A stretch of 64,000 nt of DNA, taken from NCBI RefSeq assembly GCF_013283785.1, contig NZ_JABCPZ010000018.1, positions 1 through 64,000 of the forward strand, written 5' to 3'. This stretch comes from Nonomuraea antri (GTDB taxonomy: Bacteria > Actinomycetota > Actinomycetes > Streptosporangiales > Streptosporangiaceae). The position numbers and the translations under genes were made by a program. Under the pieces are notes generated by a model. The model had not been told where the DNA came from, searched no databases, and worked only from the letters and a program-made list of their open reading frames with translations. Shown here piece by piece: positions 44,338-61,196 of the stretch. The number at the start of each line of letters is the position of its first letter. Within the stretch, counting starts at the first letter, position 1.

Positions 44338-47300
44338 TCAGACGTTGCGCCGGTACTGGCCGCCCGCCTCGAACAGGGCGTCGGTGATCTGGCCGAGCGA
44401 GCAGACCCTGGCCGCCTCCATCAGCACCTCGAACGCGTTGCCCGTCGACATCGCGACCTCGCGCAGCCGGGCCAGCTCGGCGGGGGCCTCGGCCCGGTTG
44501 CGCTCGTGAAAGGCGTGCAGGCGGTCGAGCTGCGAGCGCTTCTCCTCCTCGGTGCCCCTGGCCAGCTCCAGCTTGTGCGGCTGGGACTGGTCGCCGTTCG
44601 CCGGGTTCCTGAACGTGTTGACGCCGATGATGGGCAGCGAGCCGTCGTGCTTGCGCACCTCGTACAGCATGGACTCGTCCTGGATCTTGCCGCGCTGGTA
44701 GCCGGTCTCCATCGCGCCGAGCACGCCGCCGCGGTCGGAGATGCGCTCGAACTCCCGCAGCACCGCCTCCTCCACCAGGTCGGTCAGCTCGTCGATGATG
44801 AACGAGCCCTGCAGCGGGTTCTCGTTCCTGGCCAGGCCCCACTCGCGGTTGATGATGAGCTGGATCGCCATGGCCCGCCGCACCGACTCGGCCGACGGCG
44901 TGGTGACGGCCTCGTCGTAGGCGTTGGTGTGCAGGCTGTTGCAGTTGTCGTAGATCGCGATCAGGGCCTGCAGGGTGGTGCGGATGTCGTTGAAGTCCAT
45001 CTCCTGGGCGTGCAGCGACCGGCCCGAGGTCTGGATGTGGTATTTGAGCTTCTGCGAGCGCTCGCCCGCGCCGTAGCGCTCGCGCATGGCCACGGCCCAG
45101 ATGCGGCGGGCCACCCGGCCGAGCACGCTGTACTCGGGGTCCATGCCGTTGGAGAAGAAGAACGACAGGTTCGGCGCGAAGTCGTCCACCTTCATGCCCC
45201 TGGCCAGGTACGCCTCCACGTACGTGAAGCCGTTGGCGAGGGTGAAGGCGAGCTGGCTGATCGGGTTGGCCCCGGCCTCGGCGATGTGGTAGCCGGAGAT
45301 CGAGACCGAGTAGAAGTTCCTGACCCCGTTCCTGATGAACCACTCCTGGATGTCGGCCATCATCCGCAGCGAGAACTCGGTGGAGAAGATGCAGGTGTTC
45401 TGGCCCTGGTCCTCTTTCAGGATGTCGGCCTGCACCGTGCCCCTGACCGTGCCCAGCGTGCGGGCGCGCAGCTCGCGGGCCTCGGCCTCGTCGGGCACGC
45501 GCCCGTGCTCGGCGTGGAAGCGCTCCATGGCCTGGTCGACGGCGGCGTTGAGGTAGAAGGCTAGGATGGTGGGGGCCGGGCCGTTGATGGTCATCGACAC
45601 GGACGTGTTGGGCGCCGACAGGTCGAAGCCGTCGTAGAGCACCTTCATGTCGTCGAGCGTCGCGATCGAGACCCCCGAGGTGCCGACTTTTCCGTAGATG
45701 TCGGGCCGCAGGTCGGGGTCGTTGCCGTACAGCGTCACCGAGTCGAACGCGGTCGAGAGCCTGGTCGCCGGCTGGCCCTCCGACAGCAGCTTGAAGCGCC
45801 GGTTCGTGCGGAACGGGTCGCCCTCGCCGGCGAACATCCTGGTCGGGTCTTCATCGTCGCGCTTGAAGGAGAAGACGCCCGCGGTGAACGGGAACGCACC
45901 GGGCAGGTTCTCGCTGCGCAGGAAGCGCAGCAGCTCGCCGTGGTCGGTGTAGCGGGGCAGGGCCACGCGCGGGATGCGGTTGCCCGACAGGGTCTCGCGC
46001 CACAGCGGGGTGTGGATCTCCCGGTCGCGGACCTGCACCACCAGCTCGTCGGCCTGGTAGCGCTCCTTGATCGCGGGCCAGGTGTCGAGCAGGTGCCTGC
46101 TCTCGTCGCTCAGCTCCCGCTCGGCCCGGTCGAGCAGTTCGGCGACCCGGCCGTCGCCGCCCGGCCCGGCCTCGTGCCTGTCGGCGCCGGGCTCGGGGAC
46201 GCCCGCGGTCAGCACGCCGGGCGTGGGCGCCTGGCTCGCCTCCCCCGCCGTGCCCCCGGTGAGCAGGGACTGGACGGCGGCGAGTTGCTGACGGCGGCGC
46301 GCCACCTCGGCCTGGGCGAGCGTCTCCTCGTGGTAGCCGCGTACGCTCTCGGCGATCTCGGCCAGGTAGCGGATCCTGTTCGGCGGCACGATCGCCGCCG
46401 ACGCCTGCGACGTGCGGGTGCCGACCTGCGGCAGCAGCCCGGGCCCGGCCGGCATGCCCTTCTCCGCGAGCAGCCCCTTGAGGTACTGGTAGAGCGCGGT
46501 CACCCCGGCGTCGTTGTAGCGGGCCGCGATGGTGCCGAAGACCGGCATGTCCTCGGGCGAGACGCCGAACGCCTCGCGGTTGCGCACGAGCTGGCGGCGC
46601 ACGTCGCGCAGGGCGTCCTCGGCGCCGCGGCGCTCGTACTTGTTGATCACCACGGCCTCGGCGAAGTCGAGCATGTCGATCTTCTCCAGCTGCGAGGCCG
46701 CGCCGAACTCGGGGGTCATGACGTAGATCGGCACGTCCACGTGCGGGACGATGCCCGCGTCGCCCTGCCCGATGCCCGGCGTCTCCACCACGACCAGGTC
46801 GTAGCCGGCCGCCCGGCAGGCGATGATCACGTCGTCGAGGCAGGCGGGCACCTCGTTGGCCGCGCCCCTGGTGGCCAGGGAGCGGAAGTAGGTCTGCGGG
46901 CCCAGGCTGTTCATCCTGATGCGGTCGCCGAGCAGCGCGCCGCCGCCGCGCCTGCGGGTGGGGTCGATCGCGATGATCGCGATGCGCAGCTTGTCGTCGT
47001 TGTCCACGCGCAGCCGGCGCACCAGCTCGTCGGTGAGCGACGACTTGCCCGAACCGCCGGTGCCGGTGATGCCCAGCACGGGCGCGACCCGGTCGAAGGC
47101 GCCCGCGCGCAGCCCGTCGAGCAGGTCGGCGGGGGCGTGGCCGGATTCCAGCAGGGTGATCGCGCGGGCCAGCGCGGCCTGGTCGCCGGAGATCACCGCC
47201 TCGACCGGCGGCACGCCGTCGAGCGCGACGTCGCACTCCGCGATGAGCTCGTTGATCATGCCGGGCAGGCCGAGCCGCTGGCCGTCCTCGGGCGAGAAGA

Positions 47301-47646
47301 TCCGGGTGACGCCGCGGGAGTGCAGCAGCTCGATCTCCTCGTGGACGATGACGCCGCCACCGCCGCCGTACACCTTGACGTGGCCCGCGCCGCGTTCGCG
47401 CAGCAGGTCCACCAGGTAGGAGAAGAACTCTACGTGGCCGCCCTGGTAGGAGCTGATGGCCACGCCCTGCGCGTCCTCCTGGATGGCGGCCGTGACGATC
47501 TCGTCGACGGACCGGTTGTGCCCGAGATGGATCACCTCGGCCCCCTGCGACTGGAGAATGCGCCGCATGATGTTGATCGCCGCGTCGTGTCCGTCGAACA
47601 ACGCGGCGGCGGTCACGAAACGCACGGGGTTCACCGGTACGTGCAC
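44338..47646 (-). CDS. icmF: Fused isobutyryl-CoA mutase IcmF
   Basis: 1102 residues in the order B12-binding domain, G-protein chaperone, large mutase subunit. The first domain has [14 protein letters not shown] with the cobalt-ligand His; the MeaI-type GTPase has P-loop GTGGSGKSS (near residue 195) and [11 protein letters not shown]; the mutase barrel occupies about 510-1102, with [17 protein letters not shown] and [10 protein letters not shown] blocks. It interconverts isobutyryl-CoA and n-butyryl-CoA using adenosylcobalamin, with the built-in G-protein protecting the cofactor. The GTG start follows GGAGTG. A palindrome lies in its promoter gap. Confidence 0.95.
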   Translation of the reverse strand: MHVPVNPVRFVTAAALFDGHDAAINIMRRILQSQGAEVIHLGHNRSVDEIVTAAIQEDAQGVAISSYQGGHVEFFSYLVDLLRERGAGHVKVYGGGGGVIVHEEIELLHSRGVTRIFSPEDGQRLGLPGMINELIAECDVALDGVPPVEAVISGDQAALARAITLLESGHAPADLLDGLRAGAFDRVAPVLGITGTGGSGKSSLTDELVRRLRVDNDDKLRIAIIAIDPTRRRGGGALLGDRIRMNSLGPQTYFRSLATRGAANEVPACLDDVIIACRAAGYDLVVVETPGIGQGDAGIVPHVDVPIYVMTPEFGAASQLEKIDMLDFAEAVVINKYERRGAEDALRDVRRQLVRNREAFGVSPEDMPVFGTIAARYNDAGVTALYQYLKGLLAEKGMPAGPGLLPQVGTRTSQASAAIVPPNRIRYLAEIAESVRGYHEETLAQAEVARRRQQLAAVQSLLTGGTAGEASQAPTPGVLTAGVPEPGADRHEAGPGGDGRVAELLDRAERELSDESRHLLDTWPAIKERYQADELVVQVRDREIHTPLWRETLSGNRIPRVALPRYTDHGELLRFLRSENLPGAFPFTAGVFSFKRDDEDPTRMFAGEGDPFRTNRRFKLLSEGQPATRLSTAFDSVTLYGNDPDLRPDIYGKVGTSGVSIATLDDMKVLYDGFDLSAPNTSVSMTINGPAPTILAFYLNAAVDQAMERFHAEHGRVPDEAEARELRARTLGTVRGTVQADILKEDQGQNTCIFSTEFSLRMMADIQEWFIRNGVRNFYSVSISGYHIAEAGANPISQLAFTLANGFTYVEAYLARGMKVDDFAPNLSFFFSNGMDPEYSVLGRVARRIWAVAMRERYGAGERSQKLKYHIQTSGRSLHAQEMDFNDIRTTLQALIAIYDNCNSLHTNAYDEAVTTPSAESVRRAMAIQLIINREWGLARNENPLQGSFIIDELTDLVEEAVLREFERISDRGGVLGAMETGYQRGKIQDESMLYEVRKHDGSLPIIGVNTFRNPANGDQSQPHKLELARGTEEEKRSQLDRLHAFHERNRAEAPAELARLREVAMSTGNAFEVLMEAARVCSLGQITDALFEAGGQYRRNV

Positions 47647-47688
47647 GCCTGATCACTCCTTTGTGAGGGGCCTCACTACCGAAGATAC

Positions 47689-47700
47689 TAGGACGTCCTA
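47689..47700. promoter_or_regulatory. Perfect palindrome TAGGACGTCCTA
   Basis: A 12-bp perfect palindrome within the 106-base gap between icmF and the divergent glucose dehydrogenase. The flanks TAC and TTA extend the AT-rich shoulder. It is a plausible site for a TetR-type regulator of acyl-CoA metabolism acting on icmF. A second small inverted repeat, GTGAG/CTCAC, lies at 47663-47676. Confidence 0.45.
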
Positions 47701-47752
47701 TTAATTCCCAAGGGCTTCCGGTGGGTAGGAACCGCCCCAGGGGGTGAGGGCA

Positions 47753-48805
47753 ATGCGTGCGCTGACGTTTGAGCCCGGTAAGAAGGGGACGCTCAAGGTC
47801 GAGGAGATTCCCGATCCTGAGCGGAAGAACGGTGACCTGCTCGTCCAGGGGGTGGCCCTGGGCATCTGCGGCACCGACAGGGAACTGGAGTCCGCCGACT
47901 ACGGCTGGGCACCGCCGGGCAAGAGCCGCATGGTCATCGGGCACGAATCGCTCGGCCGGGTGCTCGAGGTGCCCGACGGCTCGGCGTACTCCGTCGGCGA
48001 CCTGGTGGTGGGCGTGGTACGGCGCCCCGACCCGGTGCCGTGCGGCGCCTGCGCGCACGGCGAGTTCGACATGTGCCGCAACGGCCGCTACACCGAGCGC
48101 GGCATCAAGGAGATCGACGGGTACGCCAGCGAACGCTGGGTCGTCGAAGCCGGTTACGCGGTCAAGCTCGACCCGTCGCTGGAATCGGTGGGCATGCTGG
48201 TCGAGCCCACCTCGGTGGTGGCCAAGGCGTGGGACCACATCGAGCGCATCGGGGCGCGGGCCTGGTTCGAGCCGCGTACCGTGCTCGTGACGGGCGCCGG
48301 GCCGATCGGGCTGCTGGCCGCGCTGCTGGGGGTGCAGCGGGGGCTGGAGGTGCACGTGCTCGACCGGGTCGCCGAAGGGCGCAAGCCGGCCCTGGTGGCC
48401 GATCTGGGCGCCACGTACCACGCGGCCTCGAACCTGGACGACTTCCACGACGACCCGCCCGACATCATCGTCGAGTGCACCGGCGTCGGCGAGCTGGTCC
48501 TGGCCTCGATGACGACCACCGCGGCCGCGGGCGTGGTGTGCCTGGCCGGTCTGGCGTCCCAGGGGCGCACGCACCGGGTCGACGGCGGCCTGATCAACCG
48601 GGACATCGTGCTGGAGAACGACGCCGTCTTCGGCAGCGTCAACGCCAACCTGCGCCACTTCAGGGCCGCGGCCGACGCGCTGGCCAAGGCCGATCTCGGC
48701 TGGCTGGAACGTTTGATCACCCGGCGGGTGCCGCTGGAGCGCGCCGAGGACGCCTTCGCGCACGGCGACGACGACGTCAAGGTGGTCATCGACCTCACGG
48801 TCTGA
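47753..48805 (+). CDS. Zinc-dependent glucose 1-dehydrogenase-like enzyme
   Basis: 350 residues, MDR family. Catalytic-zinc residues are Cys in GICGTDREL and the His-Glu pair in VIGHESLGR; the structural-zinc loop is CGACAHGEFDMC. The Rossmann loop is VLVTGAGPIGLLAA. Block order and the C-terminal NRDIVLENDAVFGSVNANLRHF match archaeal/actinobacterial glucose dehydrogenases that give gluconate. The ATG at 47753 follows GGGGGTGAGGG. Unlike the two MDR enzymes of the sugar locus it keeps both zinc motifs. Confidence 0.88.
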   Translation: MRALTFEPGKKGTLKVEEIPDPERKNGDLLVQGVALGICGTDRELESADYGWAPPGKSRMVIGHESLGRVLEVPDGSAYSVGDLVVGVVRRPDPVPCGACAHGEFDMCRNGRYTERGIKEIDGYASERWVVEAGYAVKLDPSLESVGMLVEPTSVVAKAWDHIERIGARAWFEPRTVLVTGAGPIGLLAALLGVQRGLEVHVLDRVAEGRKPALVADLGATYHAASNLDDFHDDPPDIIVECTGVGELVLASMTTTAAAGVVCLAGLASQGRTHRVDGGLINRDIVLENDAVFGSVNANLRHFRAAADALAKADLGWLERLITRRVPLERAEDAFAHGDDDVKVVIDLTV

Positions 48806-48821
48806 CCCGGCGGTTCCGAGG

Positions 48822-49796
48822 TCAGTCCGGCGTCTCGTACGGTCTGCGCCTGGTGCGCGTGGCGTGCCGGGTCGAGCCGGCGTGCCTGGTGGCGGCGGTT
48901 CCCGCGCCCGCGGGGACCCGTTCCTGCCCCGGCGGCACGGGCGTCCTGGCGGGCCGGGCCGGAACCCGGGGCTCGCCGCCCGCCGCGGGTCGCCTGCCGT
49001 CCGGCGCGGTCGCCGGGCGTTTGCCGCTCGGCGAGGTGGCAGGCCGTTTGCCGCTTGGCGCGTTCCACGGCCAGGCGAAGCGGCGGTGGGTGCCGCGACG
49101 GCGGCCGGTGACACGGATGGAGAGCGCGATCGTCACCAGCACCATGGCCGCGAGCAGGGCCGGAGGGGTGCCGAGCACGTCTAAAGGCGAGCTGCGCGGG
49201 ACGTCGGCACGCGGCGCGGCCGGGAACGGCTGCTCGGTCGTGCGGATCTCCACCGCGCCGACGTTGGCCTTGACCACGCGCGGCAGTCCGTAGCCGACGA
49301 CCTTCTCGGTCTCGCGGACCTTGCGCTTGAGCCAGACGCGGTCCACGTTGGCCTCGATCGTGTGGATCTTCTTTCCCTGGACCTTCTCCACGATGCCCAC
49401 GTGGTCGACGCCCTTGTAGCTCTTGCCGCCCTGCCAGTCGAAGAAGACCAGGGCTCCGGGCTCGGGCTGTTGCGTCCAGGCGCCCTGCTTCCTGAACCAG
49501 GCCGCATGGGAGGGTGTCCAGGCGAACTGGCCGACGTAGTCGCCGACTCCGGCCTTGTCGGCCGCCCAGGCGATGAACATGTCGCACCAGGGAGCGTTCT
49601 TGTACTGGGTGTCCTGAACGCGATCCGCGTACCACTGGCCGAACTTGGTGAACTGGCCGAGCTTCTCCTTGTAGCCGAGTTCCTGTTGCGCCCTTTTCAG
49701 CAGCGCGTCCGCGATCGGGTCCAGGGTGACTCCTCCCAGATAACCGGCAAACCACGATGGACTGTAGTCGTCAAATCGGGAAATTGCCCAGAACAC
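48822..49796 (-). CDS. CHAP-domain peptidoglycan hydrolase, membrane-anchored
   Basis: The frame from the GTG at 49796 gives 324 residues. The CHAP (NlpC/P60-like) domain has catalytic Cys in NAPWCDMF and His in GVDHVGIVE; a single membrane segment follows (ALLAAMVLVTIALSI), then a Pro/Arg-rich tail with repeats of GKRPAT. Probably a cell-wall amidase or endopeptidase. The start is doubtful: the only canonical start is a GTG without ribosome binding site, while GGGAGGAG precedes a CTG at 49724 that would begin LDPIADALLKRAQQELGY, exactly the domain start (300 residues). No signal peptide is evident in either version. Confidence 0.8.
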   Translation of the reverse strand: MFWAISRFDDYSPSWFAGYLGGVTLDPIADALLKRAQQELGYKEKLGQFTKFGQWYADRVQDTQYKNAPWCDMFIAWAADKAGVGDYVGQFAWTPSHAAWFRKQGAWTQQPEPGALVFFDWQGGKSYKGVDHVGIVEKVQGKKIHTIEANVDRVWLKRKVRETEKVVGYGLPRVVKANVGAVEIRTTEQPFPAAPRADVPRSSPLDVLGTPPALLAAMVLVTIALSIRVTGRRRGTHRRFAWPWNAPSGKRPATSPSGKRPATAPDGRRPAAGGEPRVPARPARTPVPPGQERVPAGAGTAATRHAGSTRHATRTRRRPYETPD

Positions 49797-49872
49797 CGGG
49801 AAAATGTCTTGCTATGAGCTTAGATTTCGGCTATGTGACTCCTGGGACGCGTGAGACGTCCTACTATTCTCG

Positions 49873-50643
49873 CTAGGAGCCGGCGCCGACGCGGTAGATG
49901 ACGACCTCGCCCATCCCGGGCGCGACGGCATCGGCGACGATCACCGTCACGTTGTCGGGCGAGCCGCCCTCGTTGGCCAGGTCGATCAGTCTCTGGACGG
50001 CCGCCGCGGGGTCTGCCACCGTGGTCAGCACCTCGTGCAGGATCTCGGGCCCGAGCACCGTCGTGAGCCCGTCGGAGCAGAGGAGGTAGCGGTCATCAGG
50101 CTCGGCCTCGCGCAGCGCCATGTCAGGCTCGGCCCTGCCCTCGCTGCCCAGCACCCGCAACACCATCGACCGCCGGGGATGGACGGCGGCCTGGTCTTCC
50201 GTTATCCGGCCTTCGTCCACCATCGACTGCACGAGTGTGTGATCCTTGGTCATCTGATAGAGCGCGCCGTCGCGAAGCAGATATCCGCGGGAGTCACCGA
50301 GATGAGCCAGGGCGAAGCGGTAGCCGTCCCAGAGCATGGCGGTCACCGTGGTTCCCATGCCCCTGCGCGCGGGGTCGATCTCGGCCAGCTCGACCAGCCT
50401 GCGGGCCGCCTCGTGCACGGCGCCTTCCAGCGCGGCCTCCAGGTCCGCGCCCGTCTCGGGAAGCGTGGCATCCAGCTCGCGCATCACGGCGATCGCGGCG
50501 GAACTCGCCAGCTCGCCTGCCGCGTGACCACCCATCCCGTCAGCCACCACCAGCAAGCGGCCGCTCGCGTAGCCCGAATCCTCGTTCTGCTCCCTGCGGC
50601 GGCCCACATCTGATCCGGCGGCATAGCGGATGTTGTGCTTCAT
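49873..50643 (-). CDS. PP2C-family Ser/Thr protein phosphatase
   Basis: 256 residues, all catalytic. Metal and phosphate motifs are complete: GSDVGRRREQNED, VVADGMGGH, AHLGDSRGYLL, LLCSDGLTTVL and GSPDNVTVIV. It is a soluble Stp/PstP-type phosphatase core without membrane segment, which dephosphorylates Ser/Thr kinases and their targets. It is divergent from the DNA methylase-like gene (76-base gap), and a soluble Ser/Thr kinase lies beyond that, a plausible opposing pair. Confidence 0.94.
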   Translation of the reverse strand: MKHNIRYAAGSDVGRRREQNEDSGYASGRLLVVADGMGGHAAGELASSAAIAVMRELDATLPETGADLEAALEGAVHEAARRLVELAEIDPARRGMGTTVTAMLWDGYRFALAHLGDSRGYLLRDGALYQMTKDHTLVQSMVDEGRITEDQAAVHPRRSMVLRVLGSEGRAEPDMALREAEPDDRYLLCSDGLTTVLGPEILHEVLTTVADPAAAVQRLIDLANEGGSPDNVTVIVADAVAPGMGEVVIYRVGAGS

Positions 50644-50672
50644 ACCCTGCAGTAAATCATTGGTTGAAAGAC

Positions 50673-50705
50673 TTCACAAGCAGATGCGCTGAAGACTCTT
50701 GTGAA
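50673..50705. promoter_or_regulatory. Inverted repeat TTCACAAG-N17-CTTGTGAA
   Basis: A perfect 8-bp inverted repeat in the gap between the divergent PP2C phosphatase and methylase-like genes. Direct GAA(A)GACT elements lie beside both arms. Its central position suggests one regulator controlling both genes. Confidence 0.45.
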
Positions 50706-50719
50706 CTACTGTGGGCTTC

Positions 50720-52504
50720 ATGAGCCACGACCCGACCGTCAACGCCGGGGACATCGCCCGGCTCGCCGGTGTCGGGCGTGCCGCGGTGAGCAACTGGCGC
50801 CGCCGCCATGACGACTTCCCGCACCCCATCGGCGGCACCGCCAACCAGCCGCTGTTCTCGCTGCGCCAGGTCGAGACCTGGCTGCGGCGCTACGGGAAGT
50901 CTTACCAGGTCTCCCTGGGAGATCGGGTGTGGCAGCGGCTGAAGGCCGCGGGCGATCTGCGGCTGGGCGAGCTCGTCGCCCAGGCCGGGCTGCTGCTGAC
51001 CACCGGCGACGGCGAGCTTGACGCCGAGTCCGCCTCGCTCGTGCTGGAACTGGCCGAGCGGCACGACCCGCGCACCGCCTACGAGTTCCTGGTCGAGAGA
51101 TACCTCGAATCGCACTCCAGGCAGCTCTCGGTCACGCGGGAGGACGTCGCCGAGCTGATGGTCCGGCTCGTGGCCGCCGGCGCGACCACGATCCTCGACC
51201 CGGCCTGCGGCGTCGGCACCCTGCTGCTCGCCGCCCCGGGCCCGGCCGAGCGCGCGGCCGGCGGCGAAACCCGGTTCCGGGTGCTCGGGCAGGAGCTGAG
51301 CGAGACCTCGGCCGCCATCGCCGCGGCCAGACTGCGGCTGCGCGGCGTCGAGGCGGCCGTCCTCCCCGGCGACGCGATGCGGCACGACGGCTTCCCCGGC
51401 GAGCGGGCCGACGCGGTGGTGTGCGACCCGCCGTTCAACGAGCGGGCCTGGGGCTACGAGGAGCTGACCGGCGACCCACGCTGGGAATACGGCCTGCCGC
51501 CGCGCGGCGAGCCCGAGCTGGCCTGGGTGCAACACTGCCTGACCCACGTCAGGCCGGGCGGCCTGGTCGCCATCCTGATGCCGCCCGCCGCGGCCAGCCG
51601 CAAGGCCGGCCGGCGCATCAGGGCCAACCTGCTGCGGGCCGGGGCGCTGCGGGCGGTGGTGGCGCTGCCGGGCTCGGACCTGTGGCTGCTGCGCCGTCCC
51701 GCCGCGGGTGAGCGGCCGCCGTCCGAGGTGCTGATCCTCGACGCCGGGGCGAACCTGGCGGCGGTCGAGCCGGCCTGGCAGGCGTACCTGGAGGACCGTT
51801 CCGAGCAGACCGTGCGCATCATCGACCTGCTCGCCGACGAGGTCGACATGACCCCGGCCAGGCACCAGCGCCGCGACGACCTCGGCCGGGCCTTCGCCGA
51901 GGCCCGCGACCGCTTCCTGGCCGCGGCGGCGGTGCCGCCCGACCTGAAGGTCCTCGACCAGCCGCTCGACCAGCCCGTCACCACGGTCGGCGACCTGATC
52001 AAGGAGGGCCTGGTCATCGCCGTGCTGGCGCCGCCCAGGATGGTCGTCGGCGGCGGCGACCTGCCGGTGCTGACGGCCGACGACATCGCCCACGGCACCG
52101 CGCCGTCCGGGCTGGCGTCGGCACAGCAGAGCCTGGTCACCGTGCGTCCCGGCGACGTGGTGGCGTCGTATTCGAGCGTGCGGGTGATCGACGAGGGCGG
52201 CGCGGTGCTCGGCCCGCACCTGACCCTCTACCGGGTCGACGCGCGCCGGCTCGACCCCGACTTCCTGGCCGGCTACCTGCGGGCCGCGGGCAGCCGCGCC
52301 ACGTCCGGCTCCAGCAGGTTCGACGTGCGCCGCACCCGGCTGCCGCGGCTGTCGCTGAAGGAGCAGAAGGCGTACGGCGAGGCGTTCAGGCAGCTCGCCG
52401 CGCTGGAGGACGCTTTGCGCGAGACCGCGGCGCTCGGCCAGACCTTGATCAGGCTCGGCCTCGACGGTCTGGCCGACGGCCACCTGCACCCGCTCACCCC
52501 GTGA
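50720..52504 (+). CDS. N-6 DNA methylase-like protein with N-terminal HTH
   Basis: 594 residues. A helix-turn-helix (about 8-60; NAGDIARLAGVGRAAVSNWRRR) is followed by a methyltransferase core with SAM motif I ILDPACGVGTLLLAA and motif IV VVCDPPFNE, the DPPF variant of the amino-methylase (N/D/S)PP(Y/F) motif, and a C-terminal part resembling a HsdM/HsdS-type recognition region (about 410-594; DVRRTRLPRLSLKEQ). No restriction endonuclease or hsdS gene adjoins. It may be an orphan regulatory methylase, or a DNA-binding protein that no longer methylates. The ATG at 50720 or a GTG three codons upstream starts it. Confidence 0.85.
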   Translation: MSHDPTVNAGDIARLAGVGRAAVSNWRRRHDDFPHPIGGTANQPLFSLRQVETWLRRYGKSYQVSLGDRVWQRLKAAGDLRLGELVAQAGLLLTTGDGELDAESASLVLELAERHDPRTAYEFLVERYLESHSRQLSVTREDVAELMVRLVAAGATTILDPACGVGTLLLAAPGPAERAAGGETRFRVLGQELSETSAAIAAARLRLRGVEAAVLPGDAMRHDGFPGERADAVVCDPPFNERAWGYEELTGDPRWEYGLPPRGEPELAWVQHCLTHVRPGGLVAILMPPAAASRKAGRRIRANLLRAGALRAVVALPGSDLWLLRRPAAGERPPSEVLILDAGANLAAVEPAWQAYLEDRSEQTVRIIDLLADEVDMTPARHQRRDDLGRAFAEARDRFLAAAAVPPDLKVLDQPLDQPVTTVGDLIKEGLVIAVLAPPRMVVGGGDLPVLTADDIAHGTAPSGLASAQQSLVTVRPGDVVASYSSVRVIDEGGAVLGPHLTLYRVDARRLDPDFLAGYLRAAGSRATSGSSRFDVRRTRLPRLSLKEQKAYGEAFRQLAALEDALRETAALGQTLIRLGLDGLADGHLHPLTP

Positions 52505-52566
52505 GGGCGGCACTCCCTCGCGGCCTGACGGTGTAGTTTTTTCCGAAAGGCTGCGGGGAGGGGCGA

Positions 52567-53502
<936 letters not shown>

Positions 53503-53760
53503 CCACCAGGTTGTCGCGGGCGCCGAAGCGCTCCAGGTGGTCGGTCACCACGTACCTGACCCGGCCCAGCGCCTCCTCGTCCGGCGCCGCCACGTGGATG
53601 CTCAGCGCGTCGGCGTCGGCGCGCATCACGCACGTGCCCCAGTCGAAGCTGGCCGTGCCCTCCTCGTCGGTCCACTCGGCGGGCACCTTGCGGGCGAAGT
53701 GCTTGCAGAGCTGGACCAGGTAGCGCGTGGCGCGGTCGGTCTCCACGCGGGACGTGATGG

Positions 53761-57793
<4,033 letters not shown>

Positions 57794-57801
<8 letters not shown>

Positions 57802-57997
57802 GGATCAGCTCTCCCCACGCCCGCAGCGTCGGTCGTTCGGCCAGCTCCATGAAGTCCAGGCCGAGCCGGTCGGCCAGCGTCATGAGCCTGATCGAGTCCA
57901 TCCCATGGTCGAGCAGGTCGTCGTCGTCACCCGGCGTGTCCCCGAGCAGTTCGGCGACCTGCGCGCGCAACTCCGCCATGCTCATCACCGCGCTCAT
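57794..57997 (-). CDS. Stand-alone aryl carrier protein
   Basis: 67 residues. The helical carrier fold ends with RPTLRAWGELIRG, like the C terminus of EntB, and the phosphopantetheine site is HGMDSIRL with Ser35. It should carry the 2,3-dihydroxybenzoyl group loaded by the AMP ligase and present it to the NRPS condensation domain. In EntB, DhbB and MxcF this domain is fused behind the isochorismatase; here it is a separate ORF whose ATG overlaps the isochorismatase stop (ATGA). The frames differ, so it is not a simple read-through fusion. Confidence 0.88.
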
Positions 57998-58602
57998 GCC
58001 AGGACCTGCGCGGTGGTGACGACGCGGGCGCACCGCTGGGAGGCGTAGTCCAGGGCGTATTCGTGGTGGCCGCGCGAGAAGTCGGCCACCGCGTCGGCGA
58101 CGACGAACGGCTGGATGTCGCGCATGAACGCGTCCAGCGCCGTGGCCAGCACGCCGATGTGGGCGTACACGCCGACCAGGATGAGCTGGTCGCGGCCGTG
58201 CAGCCGGTGCGCCAGGTCGGTGCGGACGAACGCGCTGTAGCGCCACTTGGTCAGCACGGTGTCCGGGTCGTCCGGCTTGAGCTCGTCCACGATGGCCGCC
58301 GCGTACGGCTCGCCGCCGAGCCCGGGGCCCCAGAAGTCGGTGAGCAGCCCGCGCTGCTTCGGCTGCTGCGCGCCCGGCTGCGCGGAGTACAGGACCGGGA
58401 TGTCCTGCGCGACGCAGTGCTTCCTGATCTGCTGGATGTTGCCGATGACGTCGGGGATGGGCCCGGCCTGGAACGGGGCCAGGAAGTGGTTCTGCATGTC
58501 GTGGACGAGCAGCGCGGCCCTGGCGGGGTCGATCGGCCAGGAGACCTTGCTCGCCGGCGCCTCCGCGGGCAGGCTGTACGGCTCGATGACGGGCAGGCCC
58601 AT
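57994..58602 (-). CDS. Isochorismatase without carrier domain
   Basis: 202 residues. It hydrolyses isochorismate to 2,3-dihydro-2,3-dihydroxybenzoate and pyruvate. [12 protein letters not shown] at the N terminus, catalytic Asp in [17 protein letters not shown] with the active-site Lys, and [17 protein letters not shown] (Gly where related amidohydrolases have Cys) match the EntB N-terminal half. It ends at QVLA, where EntB continues into the carrier domain. GAAGGAGG precedes the ATG, one base after the ligase stop. Confidence 0.93.
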   Translation of the reverse strand: MGLPVIEPYSLPAEAPASKVSWPIDPARAALLVHDMQNHFLAPFQAGPIPDVIGNIQQIRKHCVAQDIPVLYSAQPGAQQPKQRGLLTDFWGPGLGGEPYAAAIVDELKPDDPDTVLTKWRYSAFVRTDLAHRLHGRDQLILVGVYAHIGVLATALDAFMRDIQPFVVADAVADFSRGHHEYALDYASQRCARVVTTAQVLA

Positions 58603-58603
58603 G

Positions 58604-60104
<1,501 letters not shown>

Positions 60105-60118
<14 letters not shown>

Positions 60119-61196
60119 GCAGCACTCCCAGCGCGGTGCGGAACTTGGCCGAGGTCTCGGCGAGCTCGGCGTCGGGGTCGGAGTCGGCCACGATGCCCGC
60201 GCCGGCGTACAGGGTGAGCGCGCTGCCGTCGGCGACCGCGCAGCGGATCGCCACCACCCACTCGCCGTCGCCCTTGGCGTCCTGCCAGCCGACCAGACCG
60301 GTGTAGAAGCCCCGGTCGAACGGCTCCAGCTCGGCGATCAGCCGCCTGGCCGCCTCGGTGGGCGTGCCGCAGACGGCCGGGGTCGGGTGCAGCGCGCAGG
60401 CCAGCGCCAGCGAGCTGGTCTCCGGGTCGGCCAGTTCGCCGGTGATGCGGGTGGACAGGTGCCACATGGCCGCCGTCCGCACCAGCGAGGGCCGCTCGGG
60501 CACGTCCAGCTTGACGCAGTACGGCTGCAGCGCCGCCGCGACCGCGTCCACCACCAGCGCGTGCTCGTGCAGGTCCTTGGCCGAGCTGAGCAGCGCGGTC
60601 GGGTCGCCGTCCGCGGGCACCGACCCGGCCAGCGGGTTGGCCACCACGGTCGGGCCGAAGCGCGAGACGAGCAGTTCCGGGCTGGCGCCGAGCAGCGTGC
60701 GGCCGCCGGGCAGCGCGGCGGCGAACGTGTAGCCGGTGGGGTCGCGTTCGGCCAGGGCGGCGACCAGCGGCGCGAGGTCTCCTTCGAAGGGCACGGTCAG
60801 CGACCTGGCCAGCACGACCTTGTCCAGGTCTCCGGCGCGCAGCCGGTCGACGGCCTGGCGCACGGCCTCGGCGTAGTCGTGCGGCGGCGGGATCTGCTCG
60901 GAGTCGTCCGGGTCGAGCGTGGGTCCCGGCTGGTGCTCGCGGCCGGCCAGCGGGGGTTCGTGGCGTACCCACTGGGGGACGAACAGGTGGGCGTGCGCGT
61001 CGGGCGCGAACGGGATGGCCCCGACCACGATCGGCGCGTCGTGCCCGGCCGCCAGCGCGACGCCGAGCACGCCGTGCACCCGGGCCGGCAGGTCGGCCAG
61101 TCCGTTCGCGCGGGCCGAGGGCGGCACGGCGAAGTAGATGTCACCGGCGAGCAGGGTGCCGCGCGGCGAGGCGAGAAAGAACTCGTCTATGGTCAC
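60105..61196 (-). CDS. dhbC: Isochorismate synthase (siderophore type)
   Basis: 363 residues, chorismate-binding fold. [34 protein letters not shown] in two adjoining parts, [34 protein letters not shown] and [16 protein letters not shown] show the active-site order of EntC/DhbC. It converts chorismate to isochorismate, the entry step of dihydroxybenzoate synthesis. The GTG at 61196 follows GGAG and overlaps the dehydrogenase stop (GTGA); upstream in-frame sequence is antisense-type low complexity. Confidence 0.93.

Noticed and set aside
47647..47752. Cobalamin riboswitch upstream of icmF
   Set aside because: The gap is only 106 bases and has no B12-box-like sequence; the palindrome is a better explanation.
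49724..49872. Cyclic-di-AMP (ydaO-type) riboswitch before the CHAP hydrolase
   Set aside because: Actinomycete cell-wall hydrolases often have one, but the gap is short and I could not find the expected conserved blocks.
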